A program made the position numbers and the translations under genes. From Hygrophila difformis (Eukaryota; Streptophyta; Magnoliopsida; Lamiales; Acanthaceae), in the NCBI GenBank assembly GCA_030278955.1, contig JAOANR010000001.1, positions 7,883,932 to 7,947,931 of the forward strand: a stretch of 64,000 nucleotides of DNA, read 5' to 3'. Below the pieces are notes generated by a model. That model saw nothing but the letters and a program-made list of their open reading frames with translations. It ran no database searches and was not told the origin of the DNA. Below are positions 1 to 12,361 of the stretch, in pieces; the stretch's first letter is position 1; the number at the start of each line of letters is the position of its first letter.

Positions 1-523
1 TAACGGGAGAACAAAATATCTAATATTTTTAAGTATTTATTTAGTTATGCCTTGCAAATCATTTTACTACAAGAAATGTTTTTATTAAATTTTAACTAAA
101 GGCTTTGAAACCCCTAACCCATGCTATGTGTTAACTTACTCAGCGCGTTTTTGCTGACCCAAACCATTTATCTCCTTTTTCTTACAGAGTACGAAGAATA
201 TGCATCGTCATATGCATACATGGGAACATTAGGGGAAATCTTTATTTTAAATCCCTGCATCTAATTACGACTTGCATGAACGGGAATGTTTAATCCCGTG
301 TTTTGGCCATGTCGGCCCTTATACATTATTTCCGCTGCAACTTATAAATTCCGCTGCAACTTTGATGTATTATCTTTAAATTATATATGAATGGGCTGTT
401 TGAATATTTTAAATACTGAAAACCATAGCCTTGCATCTCTTTAGTGAGCTCGGAGAAACCGTGTCTTGCTAGGGAGGTGTGGCGGTGGCATCCCGGCCTG
501 GGTTACCAAAACGGGGTGTTACA
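1..523 (+). mobile_element. 3' end of a Tekay/Del-like long terminal repeat (partial)
   Basis: The first 523 bases match the last ~550 bases of the solo LTR at 4430-7578 with few differences, including the AGCGCG block and the closing CGGGGTGTTACA. The copy ends in the canonical CA at 522-523. No primer-binding site follows it, so it is either a solo LTR or the 3' LTR of an element that begins outside the window. The lineage name rests on the TGTAATACCCCG/CGGGGTGTTACA termini typical of long Ty3/Gypsy chromovirus LTRs and is an inference. Confidence 0.75.
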
Positions 524-2066
524 CAAACCTTTCCAGGAGCAACAATTTTCGTTGATAAACGATCTCTCAACCCCGACTTCGTTTTCTGAAATATGAATCT
601 GTGCGCTCTTCCCCCAACCCAAGTCGTCTACCTCCACCCTGGTATAATTTAGACTTCTGGGCTCCATGAAATTTATTTGGTTTGGAGTTTTTCAACTGAG
701 TCGAATGTGGGGTTTGAGTTTTGTTATGTGAATCTGAATATTGCAATAATCTAAATTATGAAACTGCATTATGTTTTGTGAAATTTAATTATTTAAATCT
801 GAATGTGAAATTATACTCTAATTTCCCACTTATGCAAATTAAGTTGTTCTTTTGATTACCGAATTATGCAAAACCATTTTCTTACCATATGATTTAAGAA
901 TTGTTTTGTTGTGTTGGTATGCAACTTATATGAGTGAATTTGCATTGGAGCACAACGTATTACCCATTTGTAAGTGTGAAAATGTGGTGGAAACCACAAA
1001 GCAGTTGCCTATGATGGCAAACAGACGGGGTTTAGGGTTTGAGGAATGGGATTAGAGTCGAGGTCAACAAAAAAATAGGAGCTGACTGTTTTAATCTGTT
1101 GAACTTCACGGTTGAACATGGCTTAACGTTGAATTTTGATAGAAGAATGGTTTTTTTTAAAGTTTAATAGTAGGAGTGTATGTTTTTTCAAAAATAAAGT
1201 TCAAATATATAAGTATACATATTGGTATAGTTGAGGGGTATACGATGGAAATTGCTCTTTTATATATATTATGTAGTTTTTTAGAAAAAAATTACAATAA
1301 GAAGTTAAATTTTAATGCTCCTAAATATTTTAGTTAAAATAGTATATATATTTATTTAAAGATTTGTTTATGTATTTTCTTTACCGTCTAAACCCGTAAT
1401 ATATTTCTCTATATTTGAAATGATAAGAATATTTACTATAATTTAAAAAATGCATACTTACGTTTTCCTAAATATATATTTTATATTTTATCTAAATTAT
1501 ATTTGTGAGATTATACTTTGAAAATTAAAACTGGTACAGAAATTAGAATTAAAATTTCATTTAATTTTTATAGTTTACTAATTTTATAGTATACTTTTAA
1601 TGATGTATTTTGTATTTAAAATATGGTTATTATATTCCTATATTGATATAGGATTATATATTTTAAACATAAAATTTAAACCTAAATTAAATTATTTAAT
1701 AATATTACAATAATATTCATTAAAATATATATACAAATAAATAATTTATATTATATGTTTTTAATCAATCTATATCTTTTAAGTGTCATAAAAACATTAT
1801 ATCTATTTAAGATATATATGAAGATTTTCTCAAGATTTTATATTATTAATAAATAGATTTATTTTCTAAATATAGATATTGATGATGTAGAAGGTGAGTT
1901 GGAATTATTCAGCGATTAATCATCATGGATTAATTATAGCCATTGATTATAAAATGGTGGTATAATTACTGATATAACCCAAAAATTTTTTTAAAAAAAT
2001 AGTTATATTGAATAAGGACAATACAATCTGCATAGGCCAAAAAGTATTCAGGATTTATTATATAAA
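524..2066. other. Gene-free AT-rich stretch ending in a Helitron 5' terminus
   Basis: No credible gene is seen. From about 1780 the sequence resembles the 5'-terminal part, in minus orientation, of the Helitron family described at 2067-9192. It shows the same CAATAC-TGCATAGGCC motif followed by AAAAAGTATTCAGGATTTA, and ends near 2065. It is therefore the 5' end of a third, more diverged minus-strand copy whose 3' end I could not find. Confidence 0.5.
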
Positions 2067-4429
2067 CTAGAATTTTGACCCGCGCTTCGCGGGCGGTGTT
2101 TTTCTTTTTTTTCAAATAAAATCAAGTATTTGTGGTCTTATTATTATTTGTGCATAAAGTTTGCTTATTTTAAATTCATAACATAGGCGTATGAAACCAT
2201 AAGAATCTCTATCAATTTGATCATAAAACATGCGACAAAATAAATAATCAGTTCATTACCTCGAGATCATCAACCTCAATTTCTATATGTATATCTTGAT
2301 CCATCAATTTCAATAAACCAGACTATTCTAAACTATGAGTACGAATCTCCGCAATTTCAGTAAGATAGTAGGAGGGATGGATTCAATTAATTATATTATA
2401 CAAACCATTATTTAGAAGACCTAGAAAATGTTAGAAAATAAGTTCTTAGTTGGTAAGAAATCGAAAAATCTCAATCCTTTTGGCTATAACTACAACCTAT
2501 ATATACTGGTGGTAATCATCAGGTTATTCCCATTATATAATTGTTCATCATTCTATACAATCAGTTTCATAACGTTAAATTTTCTATGAGATCACTTTCT
2601 CAGGCTAGCAAATTTTTTTTTGTTTTCAAGTTCCCACATTCATACACAGCCACTAAACTAAAAAATTGCCAATAAATATGATCAAAAGAAAGGGAAGAAA
2701 AAAGCAAACAACTAACTTGTATTCAAAGACAACCAATACCAACTAATTGTAAAACTAAACCTATAACTCATAGCCCCACACAACATGAATAGACAAAATA
2801 TACAATAAAATATGAAGAAAAATATTATTATGTTACTAAAGGAAAATTTCTTGAGCATCATAAGAAAATAACAATCACCCGAAATTGGTACAATCACACT
2901 GAATGGGATATGAGCAATCAAATTTAAATAGGAACAGAAATGATAGGAGATGACTAATTCCATACTATCATTATATAAATATTGTAGTATAAAAACTATT
3001 TATGTGGAGGTGATTATGTATGAAATTAGTATATAGTCACATTGACATTCAATATATGGCATTTGATTTATTTATTTACTTATATATTATAACTGTCCTG
3101 TATATGAATCACTTTCACAATGATTCTCCAATCATATTTGTTGTTATTGAATGAATTCAAACTATCATGCTTCATTATATTCATCATTTATCTTAATATG
3201 AAGATGATTTAACTGTGGAGAATGAATCCAAAAATGTGTGATTGATAATCGAATATAAAATTAGTGGAGAAAAATAAGTTACTACAATATATAAAAAAAA
3301 GTATCCACTTTTTATACTTACAATTTCAACGAAATTAGCAGTTTTTCAACTATCATAGAATGATTGTCTTTTTATTTTCCTTAGTAATAATATAAAACCG
3401 AATACATTTTTGGCACATCATTAAAAGGATTATGCATGTTTTTAATGTTATGCACGCTTCGATACACAGAAGGGCTCTGTTCTATAGTTATATAATTAAC
3501 AATTCAGGTTTTCATCTTTTTCTTGGCAATATATCAGCAAATGACATCGCAAAATCGACTAATAAAATTTTTGACCTTTTTGAGAAACTAATAAGAAAAG
3601 CAAAATTCTGGATTATGTTCATAAGAAAAAAATATTTTTCAATAATTATTTTTTTCTTTATATTATTTTCTTTTATTAAAATTATTTTATAATAAAAAAA
3701 TATATCTAAAAATTAAACCTTATACAAAAAATCAGGATTGAATTTTGATTAAATTTTTATAACGGATTATAATTTCTTATTAACTGTATATATTTGGATA
3801 AATTACTTAAAAGATTATTATTATTAATTTTTTATTTTATTATTTTTTGGTAAATATTGACACCTATGTGTGTCAAAGGTGTGTTCAAACTAAAACTACA
3901 TATTTTTTATTTTATTATGAGGTAATAACTAAAATAGACCACCAGGATGAGTCATTTTCACTTTTGGGCCACAATATTTTGATTTAGGAAAATAGGCGAT
4001 TAGAAGAATCTCGGGCCTGAATTTAGGTCATTGGGCTGGAATTCGGGTAGCGATGGCCTAAAAGTAGAAATTACTACTTCTCGTGGTCTGTTTTAGTTTT
4101 TTCAATTATTTCTTTGTATATAATTAAATTAAATAATACTCATTATGTGTCATTATTTATGTCATATTTTCTTTTTTCTTGTTCCAATATTTTTATTTCA
4201 TTTTGATTTTTTTTTTAAAAATAATTGAATATTAATCGTCAAACCTACCTATCACCTCACATTAATAAATAAATAGATTAAACTTTCAAATTACCGACTA
4301 CTATTAATAATTCCAGTCCACCCTACAACCACGTATCAGTAAATCACAAATAAATAAATAAATTAAAATTGTGGGGTTGGGGACTTACTCCAGTGTAAGT
4401 CCCCAACTCCCAACCTATAGGTTGGAGGT

Positions 4430-7400
4430 TGTAATACCCCGAATTTTTATCAATGTCCGAAGGAATAAAAATTTATTCCTATCAATGTCGAAATATATCC
4501 GAGAAGAAGAAAATAATTTATCACAATAATTTATTGCTCGGAAATGAAACGCCGATAGATTTAAATTCAAAATGGAATAAAAGAGGGAAAGGAAGCCTGA
4601 AGACATTCCATGAATTGAGTCAAAATAATTGGAATTAAATTCATGAAGGAAAAGAATTTTAATTTCCAAGAACCCGTGAAGTCTGAAAAATTTAATGATA
4701 CAAGTTATTGCACGGGAATCAAAAGACGACGAATTGGAAGCCGACGAAACCGAGACCGACGGACTTAAGATTTTAACATGAAGTTCATTTGAGTCAAGAT
4801 AAACTTAAGATAAGAATTTATGATCCGAGAATGACCCGAAAAATCGAGCCCGAAAATGTAGGAGGATAGAAGTCCGAAAGAGAGGAGGAAAAGCACGACG
4901 GATCGCACGACCCCGCCCGGACCGAAGTCCAGGCGTGTTTGGCGCGCACCCCGCGCGGGGTTCTTCATGTTAGCGCGCCAACCCCGCGCCATTGCAGCAG
5001 CAGCTGCGTTTGTCGCGTTTTGGCGACTTTCTCGCCAATTTTCGGGGCCCAAGGTTGGGAATCTGATCTATCACGGGAGGGAACATCTTTTGGACGTTAT
5101 GTAATCAATCCCATCTCATTTGTCAGCCATTTTCATCAATCATTCACCCCAAAACTCTCCCAAAACTCTCCCAAAGCCAAACACCCTTCCGGCGGACTTT
5201 CCGGCGACTTTCCGGCAACCAAATCCAACCAAGGAAGTGTGTAGATCAAGGATTGCAGGCCTTGGATTGTTGGTAAGATGTTAGTTAAGTTTCCTTATGA
5301 ATTTAAGATCATAAACATCATCCTAACTTATGAATCTTCGTATTCAAACACAAATCGGAGCCAAGGGAAGAATAAATCGGGTGGAAGAGATTCGTTCGTG
5401 ACATCCCGTGGATTCCGGACGACCCCGTGACTTCCTAAACATCATCCCCACTGTAAGTTAACCTTACTATGGTTTTGGGTGACTTAAAATGCAACCAAAC
5501 ATAGAGATTCAACTCAAGAAAGTTAATAAAAATCTGTCAACAAGAGAAACCCTCAACGCAGCGTTTTCGTATGAATTTTTCGAACCTCTAAAGCTGCTCA
5601 AACAATAAAACTCAAAACATGAAAAGTGTTCCTAAGACTTTGGTTTAGCCTCTGTAAAAATTTCATAATTTTTCATGATGTTTTGAAACCTGAAACCAAC
5701 CCAAAACCGAAGAGTATTAAATCTGGATCTTAGAACTTTGGCAGATTTCACTCTCAATCTTGTTGGTTATTTTGACCTTGGATCTAGGCCGATCTAGGAT
5801 TGGTGTTGAACATGAAAGTTGTATATCTATGAGTCTTGAATACCTCTGTAAAATTTCATGCATTTTCATCAAGTTTTGATACCCCAAATCGAGTCGGACA
5901 TATTCTGCGTTTTAAAGAATTTTCAAAGGTTGACAGTTTTCTTAACCAAACTTGATGAGCATATTTCTATCATATCTAGTCCGAACCAATCTTCATGATC
6001 TAAACAAAAGTTGTATATAATCATGTCTAGTATGTGCATATAAAATTTCAGAATTTTTGAAACTCATTTAATATGTTAAAAAGTCAAATCTTTGAGATGT
6101 GTCAAACCTGAATCCTGGCAGCATACTTTTTGTGTAGAAAACTTGATTTTTGACATGCTTGCTATCATTTTTCCGGAAAACTCAAAACATGAAAGTTGTT
6201 CATTGGGATGTTTTTGAGCTACTGTGAAAATTTCAGATCAATCGCCTAAGAAATGGATTTTTAAACTGAAAAGGCGTAAACTGTGACATCGATCGGTTTT
6301 AACTTGTGAAATTTTGAAATTTTTTTTTTAACAACGATCGAAATCTTGTGATACGATAAAACTATATTTTTGAAAATCCCGTTACACTAAAGTTGAAACA
6401 ATATCGGTTACATAAAATTAGGGGGTGAGTGCTCTGCAGGGTGCCCTCCTAATTGTGCATTTTGTGGCAAAACGGCAATGATATTACGCGCGAAAGATCG
6501 CCAAAACGGCATCTTATATTTTGGGCCTATCCTCTCGGGTGTATCCGTATGGGTTACTCGAGGCTCGACGGAGCGGTACTGGATATGGCGTATTTGGTCA
6601 CAAGAGACCAACTGCCTACCCTCTCGAGTGTATCCGTATGGGTTACTCGAGGCTCGACGGAGTGGTACTGGGTATGGCGTATCGGCTGCGGCCGCCGGAT
6701 CACCGGCTAAAATGACATGTTACTTATGAAATTGGCTGAGGCCGCCGGATCACCGGCTAACTGTTACTATTGGCTGCGGCCGCCGGATCACCGGCTAACT
6801 GTTACTATCGATATTGGCTGCGGCCGCCGGATCACCGGCTATCTGATATATTGTTGAGATGATGGCGTAACGGGAAATATATTAAAAAGCTCAGATTTTA
6901 TGAAATTGGCTGCGGCCGCCGGATTGCCGGCTAAATCAAATATTGTTGAGATGGTGGCGTATCGGGGAGAATTTTTAAAAGCTCAAATCTTTATTTATTT
7001 ACTCACGGCATTAATCATGTTTTTGAATCATGTCTTAAATAATTACCCATGCTTAAGTTTTTAATTATGAAATTAGATGTGTCCTTAAAGTATGCAATTA
7101 TATTCGCAATTTTTAAAATAAAATGTTTTTATGCATTGCAAAAAGTCTTATCATAACTATGCCGCTCAAAACATCTTTTTATTTAATTTAATTAAAGGCT
7201 TTGAAACCCCTAAATCATGCTATGTGTTAACTTACTCAGCGCGTTTTTGCTGACCCAAACCATTTATCCCCTTTTTCTTACAGAGAATGAAGAATATGCA
7301 TCATCATATGCATACTGGGAATTTTTGGGGATTACATCATGAACGGGCCTGTTTAACCCGTGTTTTGGCCATGTTGGCCCTTATACATTATTTCCGCTGC

Positions 7401-7578
7401 ACAAATTAAAATTTCCGCTGCAACTTTGATGTATTATTTTTAATGGGCTGTTTGAATGTTTTAAAATTCTGAAAAACCATAGCCTTGCATCTCTTTAGTG
7501 AGCTCGGAGAAACCGTGTCTTGCTAGGGAGGTGTGGCGGTGGCATCCCGGCCTGGGTTACCAAAACCGGGGTGTTACA
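4430..7578 (+). mobile_element. Solo LTR, 3,149 bp, Tekay/Del-like Ty3/Gypsy
   Basis: The element starts TGTAATACCCCG and ends CGGGGTGTTACA, forming short terminal inverted repeats with TG..CA ends. It is flanked by a perfect 5 bp duplication GAGGT (4425-4429 and 7579-7583). There is no internal coding region and no second LTR, so it is a solo LTR left by recombination between LTRs. LTRs over 3 kb with these ends are typical of the Tekay/Del chromovirus lineage; that assignment is inferred. Its 3' part matches 1-523. Confidence 0.9.
6530..6935 (+). repeat. Two tandem repeat types inside the solo LTR
   Basis: A ~75 bp unit containing GTATCCGTATGGGTTACTCG occurs at about 6530-6597 and 6612-6682. 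It is followed by five copies of a GC-rich unit, GGCCGCCGGATCACCGGCTA with variants, at about 6683-6710, 6732-6760, 6770-6798, 6814-6841 and 6906-6934. The second unit contains NotI-like GCGGCCGC in four copies and near-palindromic GCCGG/CCGGC ends. Such arrays are common in long plant LTRs. Confidence 0.85.
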
Positions 7579-9272
7579 GAGGTTCAAATCGCCACCCGGT
7601 CCCCTATCCCTCCCTTTTGTTCCCTTTGTAATTGTGTGGCTTGGGTTCTCACCACCCGTTCCAGACTTCCAATGGCTCCTCAACAAAAAAAATAAAAAAA
7701 ATTATAACTCATTACAATCACATTATAAGTTACCTTTTTTTTTAACACTATTAATAGGACGGAGAGAGTAATATAAGAAATAAAATAAATATTAATTCAA
7801 ATATATTATAAAATAAGTAAAACGAATAAATAATCATAAATTATAAAGTAAAAATAAACATGTTTTATTATAAGTATCCCAAAATTTCCGGACATGGTAT
7901 TTTATGTAGGAATAATTAGTATTAAATGCAAGAAATTTTTCGGACATGGGTATGTTTGGCAATTAATATTTGATTATTTTTAAAATGGAAATGAAATAAA
8001 AAAAATATTGGAATAAGAAAAAAAATGAAAGTAGGATATAAATAATGGCGCAAAATGAGTATTATTTATTTCAATTACATAAAATAAAAAATAATTAAAA
8101 AACTAAAATAGGCCAGCAGAAAGAGTTATTTCCACTTTTAGACCATCGCAGCCCGAATTCCAGCCCAATAGCCTAAATTCAGGCCCAAAATCCTTCTAAT
8201 GGCATATTTTCCTAAATCAAAATATCGGGGCCCAAAAGTGGAAATGACTCATTCTAATGGCCTATTTTAATTATTACCTCTTTTATTATATTGATTAGGT
8301 TAATATTTTAGACTTGAATTCTAATATAAATAATATAATCTATATTTGAAAAAAATTACTTATTCAATTAAAGTTTTTATAATATATTGGTTTAACTAAA
8401 TTTGTCAGAAATATCAAATATATTATAATTTATTTTTAATATATATATTTTTAAAATATATGGAAAGATTTTTTCAAGATTTTCTTATCTAACAAATAGA
8501 TTTATTATCTAAATATAGAATATTTAAAAGATTGATCACGTGGCATGTAGGATGATTCAGCGCTGACGTGTAATTATTTTGGATGACTGTACGTTTCTGG
8601 ATGATTAATCAGCATTTATGTGGAAACCTAAGGCATAATTACTGTATAACCCTTAAAATTAAAAAAGAATCAAGTATATTTAATATGGGCAATACTGTCT
8701 GCACATGCCAAAAAGTATTCAGGATTTATTATATAGATTAAATTTTTTATTTATTCTATTAATTGAGGATAATATTTTAGGCTCATAATTTCATATAATC
8801 AATATAATATATTTGAAAATATACCATATTCAATTAATGGATTTATAATATATTGGTTTTACTAAATTTATCATAAACATCAAATATATTAGAATTTGTT
8901 TCCAATTTATATATTGTAAAATATATGAAAAGATTTATCAAGATTTTGATATACTAATAAATAGATTTATTATCTAAATAAAAGATTTAAAAGGTTGATG
9001 ACATGGAAAGGAGGACGATTTGGCGCTGACGTGTGAATGACTATATTTTTTTGTATGATTAATCAGCGCCTACGTGGAAACTTAGGGCATAATTACTGTT
9101 TAACCCTTAAAATTAAAAAAAGGATGAAGTATATTTAATAAGGGCAATACAGTCTGAACATGCCAAAAAGTATTCAGGATTTATTATATAGATAACGATA
9201 AAAACATCCTGCGTTTGTTAGAAATTACTACAACAATTTTAGGCCCTAAATCTGTACGTAGCTGTGTATCAA

Positions 9273-9711
9273 TCAAGCTTTGGGGCACTTTGGGATCTCC
9301 ATTGAACTGTTTACTTCTCTGCGTCGATTGGCAGTGGGGCATATTTGAAGGCATGGCTCCTTTAGAACACTGTCTTCTCCAGGTGGAGGGGGGAACATCC
9401 CAAATTTGAACTGTCATCGGTTTCACCAAAGAATATTATTGCAAGAGGAGACTAATGCTAGAAAGTAGAAACTCCTATGTGATAATGTAAAGCAATAAAG
9501 GCAAAAACTAGGTGTAGACAAATTCGAACATGTCATGCAGTCTGAAAGTGAAATTGAATTCCTCAAGATATGGGAAGCATATATGGGTCATTAAGAGATA
9601 AATAATGTTGATCAACCATCATAATACTGTTACACAAAAATGCCGTTCGATCAGGATAATTGTGGGTTGAACAGATAATGCAGGTTGAATTTTCATCAGC
9701 AAAATCAGATA

Positions 9712-9750
<39 letters not shown>

Positions 9751-11971
9751 TGCAACTAGTGCTGTTGGAGTTCATACATTCCGATTAGTGAGCTGTGGTT
9801 ACCTGACAACTATAATCACTGAAGTTGGGCTCCATCAGTAAAGGAACTCCCATGCACTCCTTGAAAAATGTCTGCAAGATTGAAACAAAATTGAGCTAAA
9901 CAATTAGAATATGCTGTGCTGCCTTAAAATGTACTTCATTCAAAGCAAAATTATCTCAAAAGCATGAAATAGGATTGGAATTTGAGATTGGCCACGAAAC
10001 ATTAAGGGGATGTTTGGTACAGGGAATTAGGCTTAGAAAGGGGGAATTGAGTCCAATTCCCTTGTTTGGTAACATAAGAGAATCTTTAATTGAGAATTAC
10101 ACCAATTCTCTTTCCCTAGTTTTAATTCTCTTTCAAATATAAAGAATTGGGGAGAATTGGTATGTAATGGGTTTAAAATGGAGAAATATATTCTCTTTCC
10201 CTCACATCATACCTCTCTGCACCTTGCCGCTTTCCCTATAATTGAGAAAAATATTTTATTTATAGGAGTATTTATGTTTTTTATTTATAAGAAAAATTTA
10301 TTATTATTTTTTCAATCAAAAAAAAAAAACAAGAAATTTATTACATGTTCAATTTTTATGTTAAATTTTCTAATCAGCGAGATCAGAGAATTGGTTATAT
10401 ATTCTAATTCTCCATTGAATTCTCTGTTTTACCGAACAAGATAATCAATTATCTTTCTCTACCTAATTCCCTTTCTCTATCTCTGCAATTTCATTCTTTG
10501 TACCAAACACACCCTAAGAGGTTAAGGCATATCAATATAAGCACCCTCTGACAATGATCGCTATCTTTGACATGAAAAGTAATACTACAATATAACATAA
10601 GTGTATGTACCATGCATATAATCAGAGACCACTTCCCCATTCACTTTGTGTAAAAATTGCAGTAACAAGAAAAGGCTTGTCTGTCAATGGTGCTGCCAAT
10701 GAAATGAATGCTAAACAACAAAGGATGACATACAAGTTACGCTTACAAACCTGCGTAGGAAGCTTACAAGTGTTGACACATACTCCCACACACTTGCTCT
10801 CCTCCAAGTATTTGCATTTTTCAACAAATAACTACATGTACAAACCCCTAGTCATAAAATTTTCCAATCAATGCTAAGAGAGTGAGAGTAGCAAATAGGA
10901 ACAACCATCACTAGCAACATATTTACATAATACTACTTAATACAGAACATTACCCCACTAGACCACGAGGATCCATTTGGAAGGTCGACAGAGTTAACGG
11001 TACAAGTTCCCATTAGCCATTGACATGTAAGAGCGGTCACCCTAGCTTTCAGTAACAGAACACAACCAACCATTCAATTATATGCCATAAGATTCAACAA
11101 ACAAGAACAAAATGGTCTTGTAGTATACACTGAATTTAGATTGATAACATGACTAGAACACTCACCAACCATCTCTGCTGCCACTCTGCCTCCTGCAATA
11201 GGTGAAATGAGCTTTTTATAAAGGTCCAACAATAACGCAGGAAACAGTGATCTTAGTATCCGAACCTGCCAAAGAAAAATGTAACTCAAGTCTCACAAAT
11301 TTGATGTCAAAAAATTTCATGAATGTCAAAAACTAAACTTAACAGCTAAGAATACAGCCAACTCGATTACATCCCAGGGAGCACCACTAAAGAAACTAGT
11401 ACATTCGCAGTTGCCTTTCAACTATTTGACTAATTTCATCAAAATAAAACATGGTAAAGAAAATAAGAAATGCTTATACCGCAGCTTTCGTAGCGTCAGC
11501 ATTGGATCGGCCAACCATCATCCGGTGAGCCACGTCAATCAACCCATCGTATCCAGGTTTTTCAGAGTCCCAACCAATTTCCTGCAACCAATAAGTCCAA
11601 TTGACGGAGAATTACAGACTAAGCATAAAAAATCGTAGTCATATAGAGCAAACAATCAACGATTCATCCAGTCATTTACCTCCGCCATTTTCGTGCGAAA
11701 CACGCTCAGAAACACGTCGTCAAGCACATTAGGCGCGTATTCTTTTCTTAAATGCTTCGAATCAACTGCTTCTACCTGAAAAACATGTTCATTTGCAAGG
11801 AAAAATGAGAGGATTAAACAGAAAAACAATCATTCCCATTTGAAAGAAGCGTACAGGATTGGATGGGGAAGAGAAGCAAGTAATTCGAGCAAAATTGTTA
11901 ATTCTTGGAGAATGGAGGGAGGGGATTGAGAAAACCGAGCCAGGACGGGGATTGAAAATCGCCATCGCCAT
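9273..11971 (-). CDS. DWARF27-like protein (plastid beta-carotene isomerase family)
   Basis: Eight exons read on the minus strand: 11971-11855, 11775-11680, 11581-11480, 11265-11166, 11045-10954, 10831-10751, 9871-9803 and 9410-9273. All have GT..AG borders and stay in frame, giving about 264 residues. The N terminus is Ser/Arg-rich like a transit peptide. Recognisable blocks are GWDSEKPGYDGL, VRILRSLFP, QWLMGTCTVN, EESKCVGVCVNTCKLPTQ and MGVPLLMEPNFSDYSCQF, the Cys-rich DUF4033 region of the D27 family. D27 isomerises all-trans/9-cis beta-carotene at the start of strigolactone synthesis. This sequence looks closer to the D27-like paralogues than to canonical D27, so the exact substrate is uncertain. 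The start could also be 12004. Intron 6 (9872-10750) holds a Tourist MITE. Intron 7 (9411-9802) holds a (TA)n run. A Helitron begins 80 bases past the stop, and a LINE lies 333 bases upstream. Confidence 0.92.
9706..9749. repeat. (TA)n microsatellite in a D27-like intron
   Basis: About 40 bases of nearly pure TA dinucleotides lie within the last intron of the D27-like gene. This is likely to be length-variable. Confidence 0.9.
10006..10514. mobile_element. Tourist/PIF-Harbinger-like MITE in a D27-like intron
   Basis: The terminal inverted repeats are GGGGATGTTTGGTAC and GTACCAAACACACCC, flanked by the trinucleotide TAA on both sides (10003-10005 and 10515-10517). A TWA duplication with these ends is typical of Tourist-type MITEs. 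It is 509 bp long, has no transposase, and lies wholly within intron 6. Confidence 0.75.
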
Positions 11972-12137
11972 CGCCACACTCCTTGGGGTCGGGTCAGGCT
12001 TCAATGGTTTTTGTACATGGCGGAAAAGATAGAGCAGCGCACTAAAAGAGAGTTGAGTGAACTGCGACTTTTGAGATTTGGAGTGGTTTGAAACACGACT
12101 TCAGGTGATCCAAAATCCAAATTGGAAATGATTAGTA

Positions 12138-12179
12138 CTTCCTCCACAACATATTGCAAATAAAAAGAAACGGAGGTAG
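12138..12179. mobile_element. Tiny Stowaway-like remnant
   Basis: CTTCCTCC and its complement GGAGGTAG face each other across 42 bases with TA on both sides. This looks like a heavily deleted Stowaway MITE in the D27-like upstream region. Confidence 0.45.
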
Positions 12180-12361
12180 TATATAAGTACTTATTGTGAT
12201 AATAATTATTGTTATAAATACTTACCTCCATATTTTTTTAATGCAACATTTGTTCCAAATATAAATGTGATAAACATTTTCAACTTCAACAATTAATAAT
12301 TTAAGACAGAGATCGGCTACGGGCTGAGGAAAAAGATTTGCATCCTGAAATTGCTAGGGCT

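Larger units (their letters stand above)
4371..7695 (+). mobile_element. Possible tRNA-derived SINE split by a solo LTR
   Basis: If the LTR at 4430-7578 and one copy of its duplication are removed, 4371-4429 joins 7584-7695. The join recreates GGTTCAAATC, a good RNA polymerase III B box, in the context TTGGAGGTTCAAATCGCC. The unit ends in an A-rich tail (7681-7700). This layout fits a short tRNA-derived SINE. I did not find a convincing A box or long target duplications, so the call is tentative. Confidence 0.4.
3919..8280. mobile_element. Mutator-like element with ~330 bp terminal inverted repeats
   Basis: Inverted repeats of about 330 bases (3919-4251 and 7947-8280) begin GAGGTAATAA and are easy to align along their length. 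They are flanked by a perfect 9 bp target duplication TTTTATTAT (3910-3918 and 8281-8289). Long inverted repeats plus a 9 bp duplication are the signature of Mutator-like elements. Without the nested solo LTR and its duplication the element is only about 1.2 kb and has no transposase. It sits inside the Helitron. Confidence 0.88.
2067..9192 (-). mobile_element. Non-autonomous Helitron (minus strand) containing nested insertions
   Basis: On the minus strand the element starts with TCTATATAATAAATCC at 9192 and ends with CTAG at 2070-2067. A GC hairpin (CCCGCG-AAG-CGCGGG, 2079-2093) lies 8 bases before the end. An A at 2066 and a T at 9193 give the A/T insertion site typical of Helitrons. About 4.4 kb of it is a later Mutator-like insertion, leaving a net body near 2.75 kb, similar to the related copy at 46123-48697. 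The 5' terminal ~400 bases occur twice in tandem (about 8290-8740 and 8765-9192). No Rep/helicase coding remains, so it is non-autonomous. Confidence 0.75.

Noticed and set aside
852..1055. 67-codon frame
   Set aside because: No similarity to a known protein family and no sign of splice partners. Typical of chance frames here.
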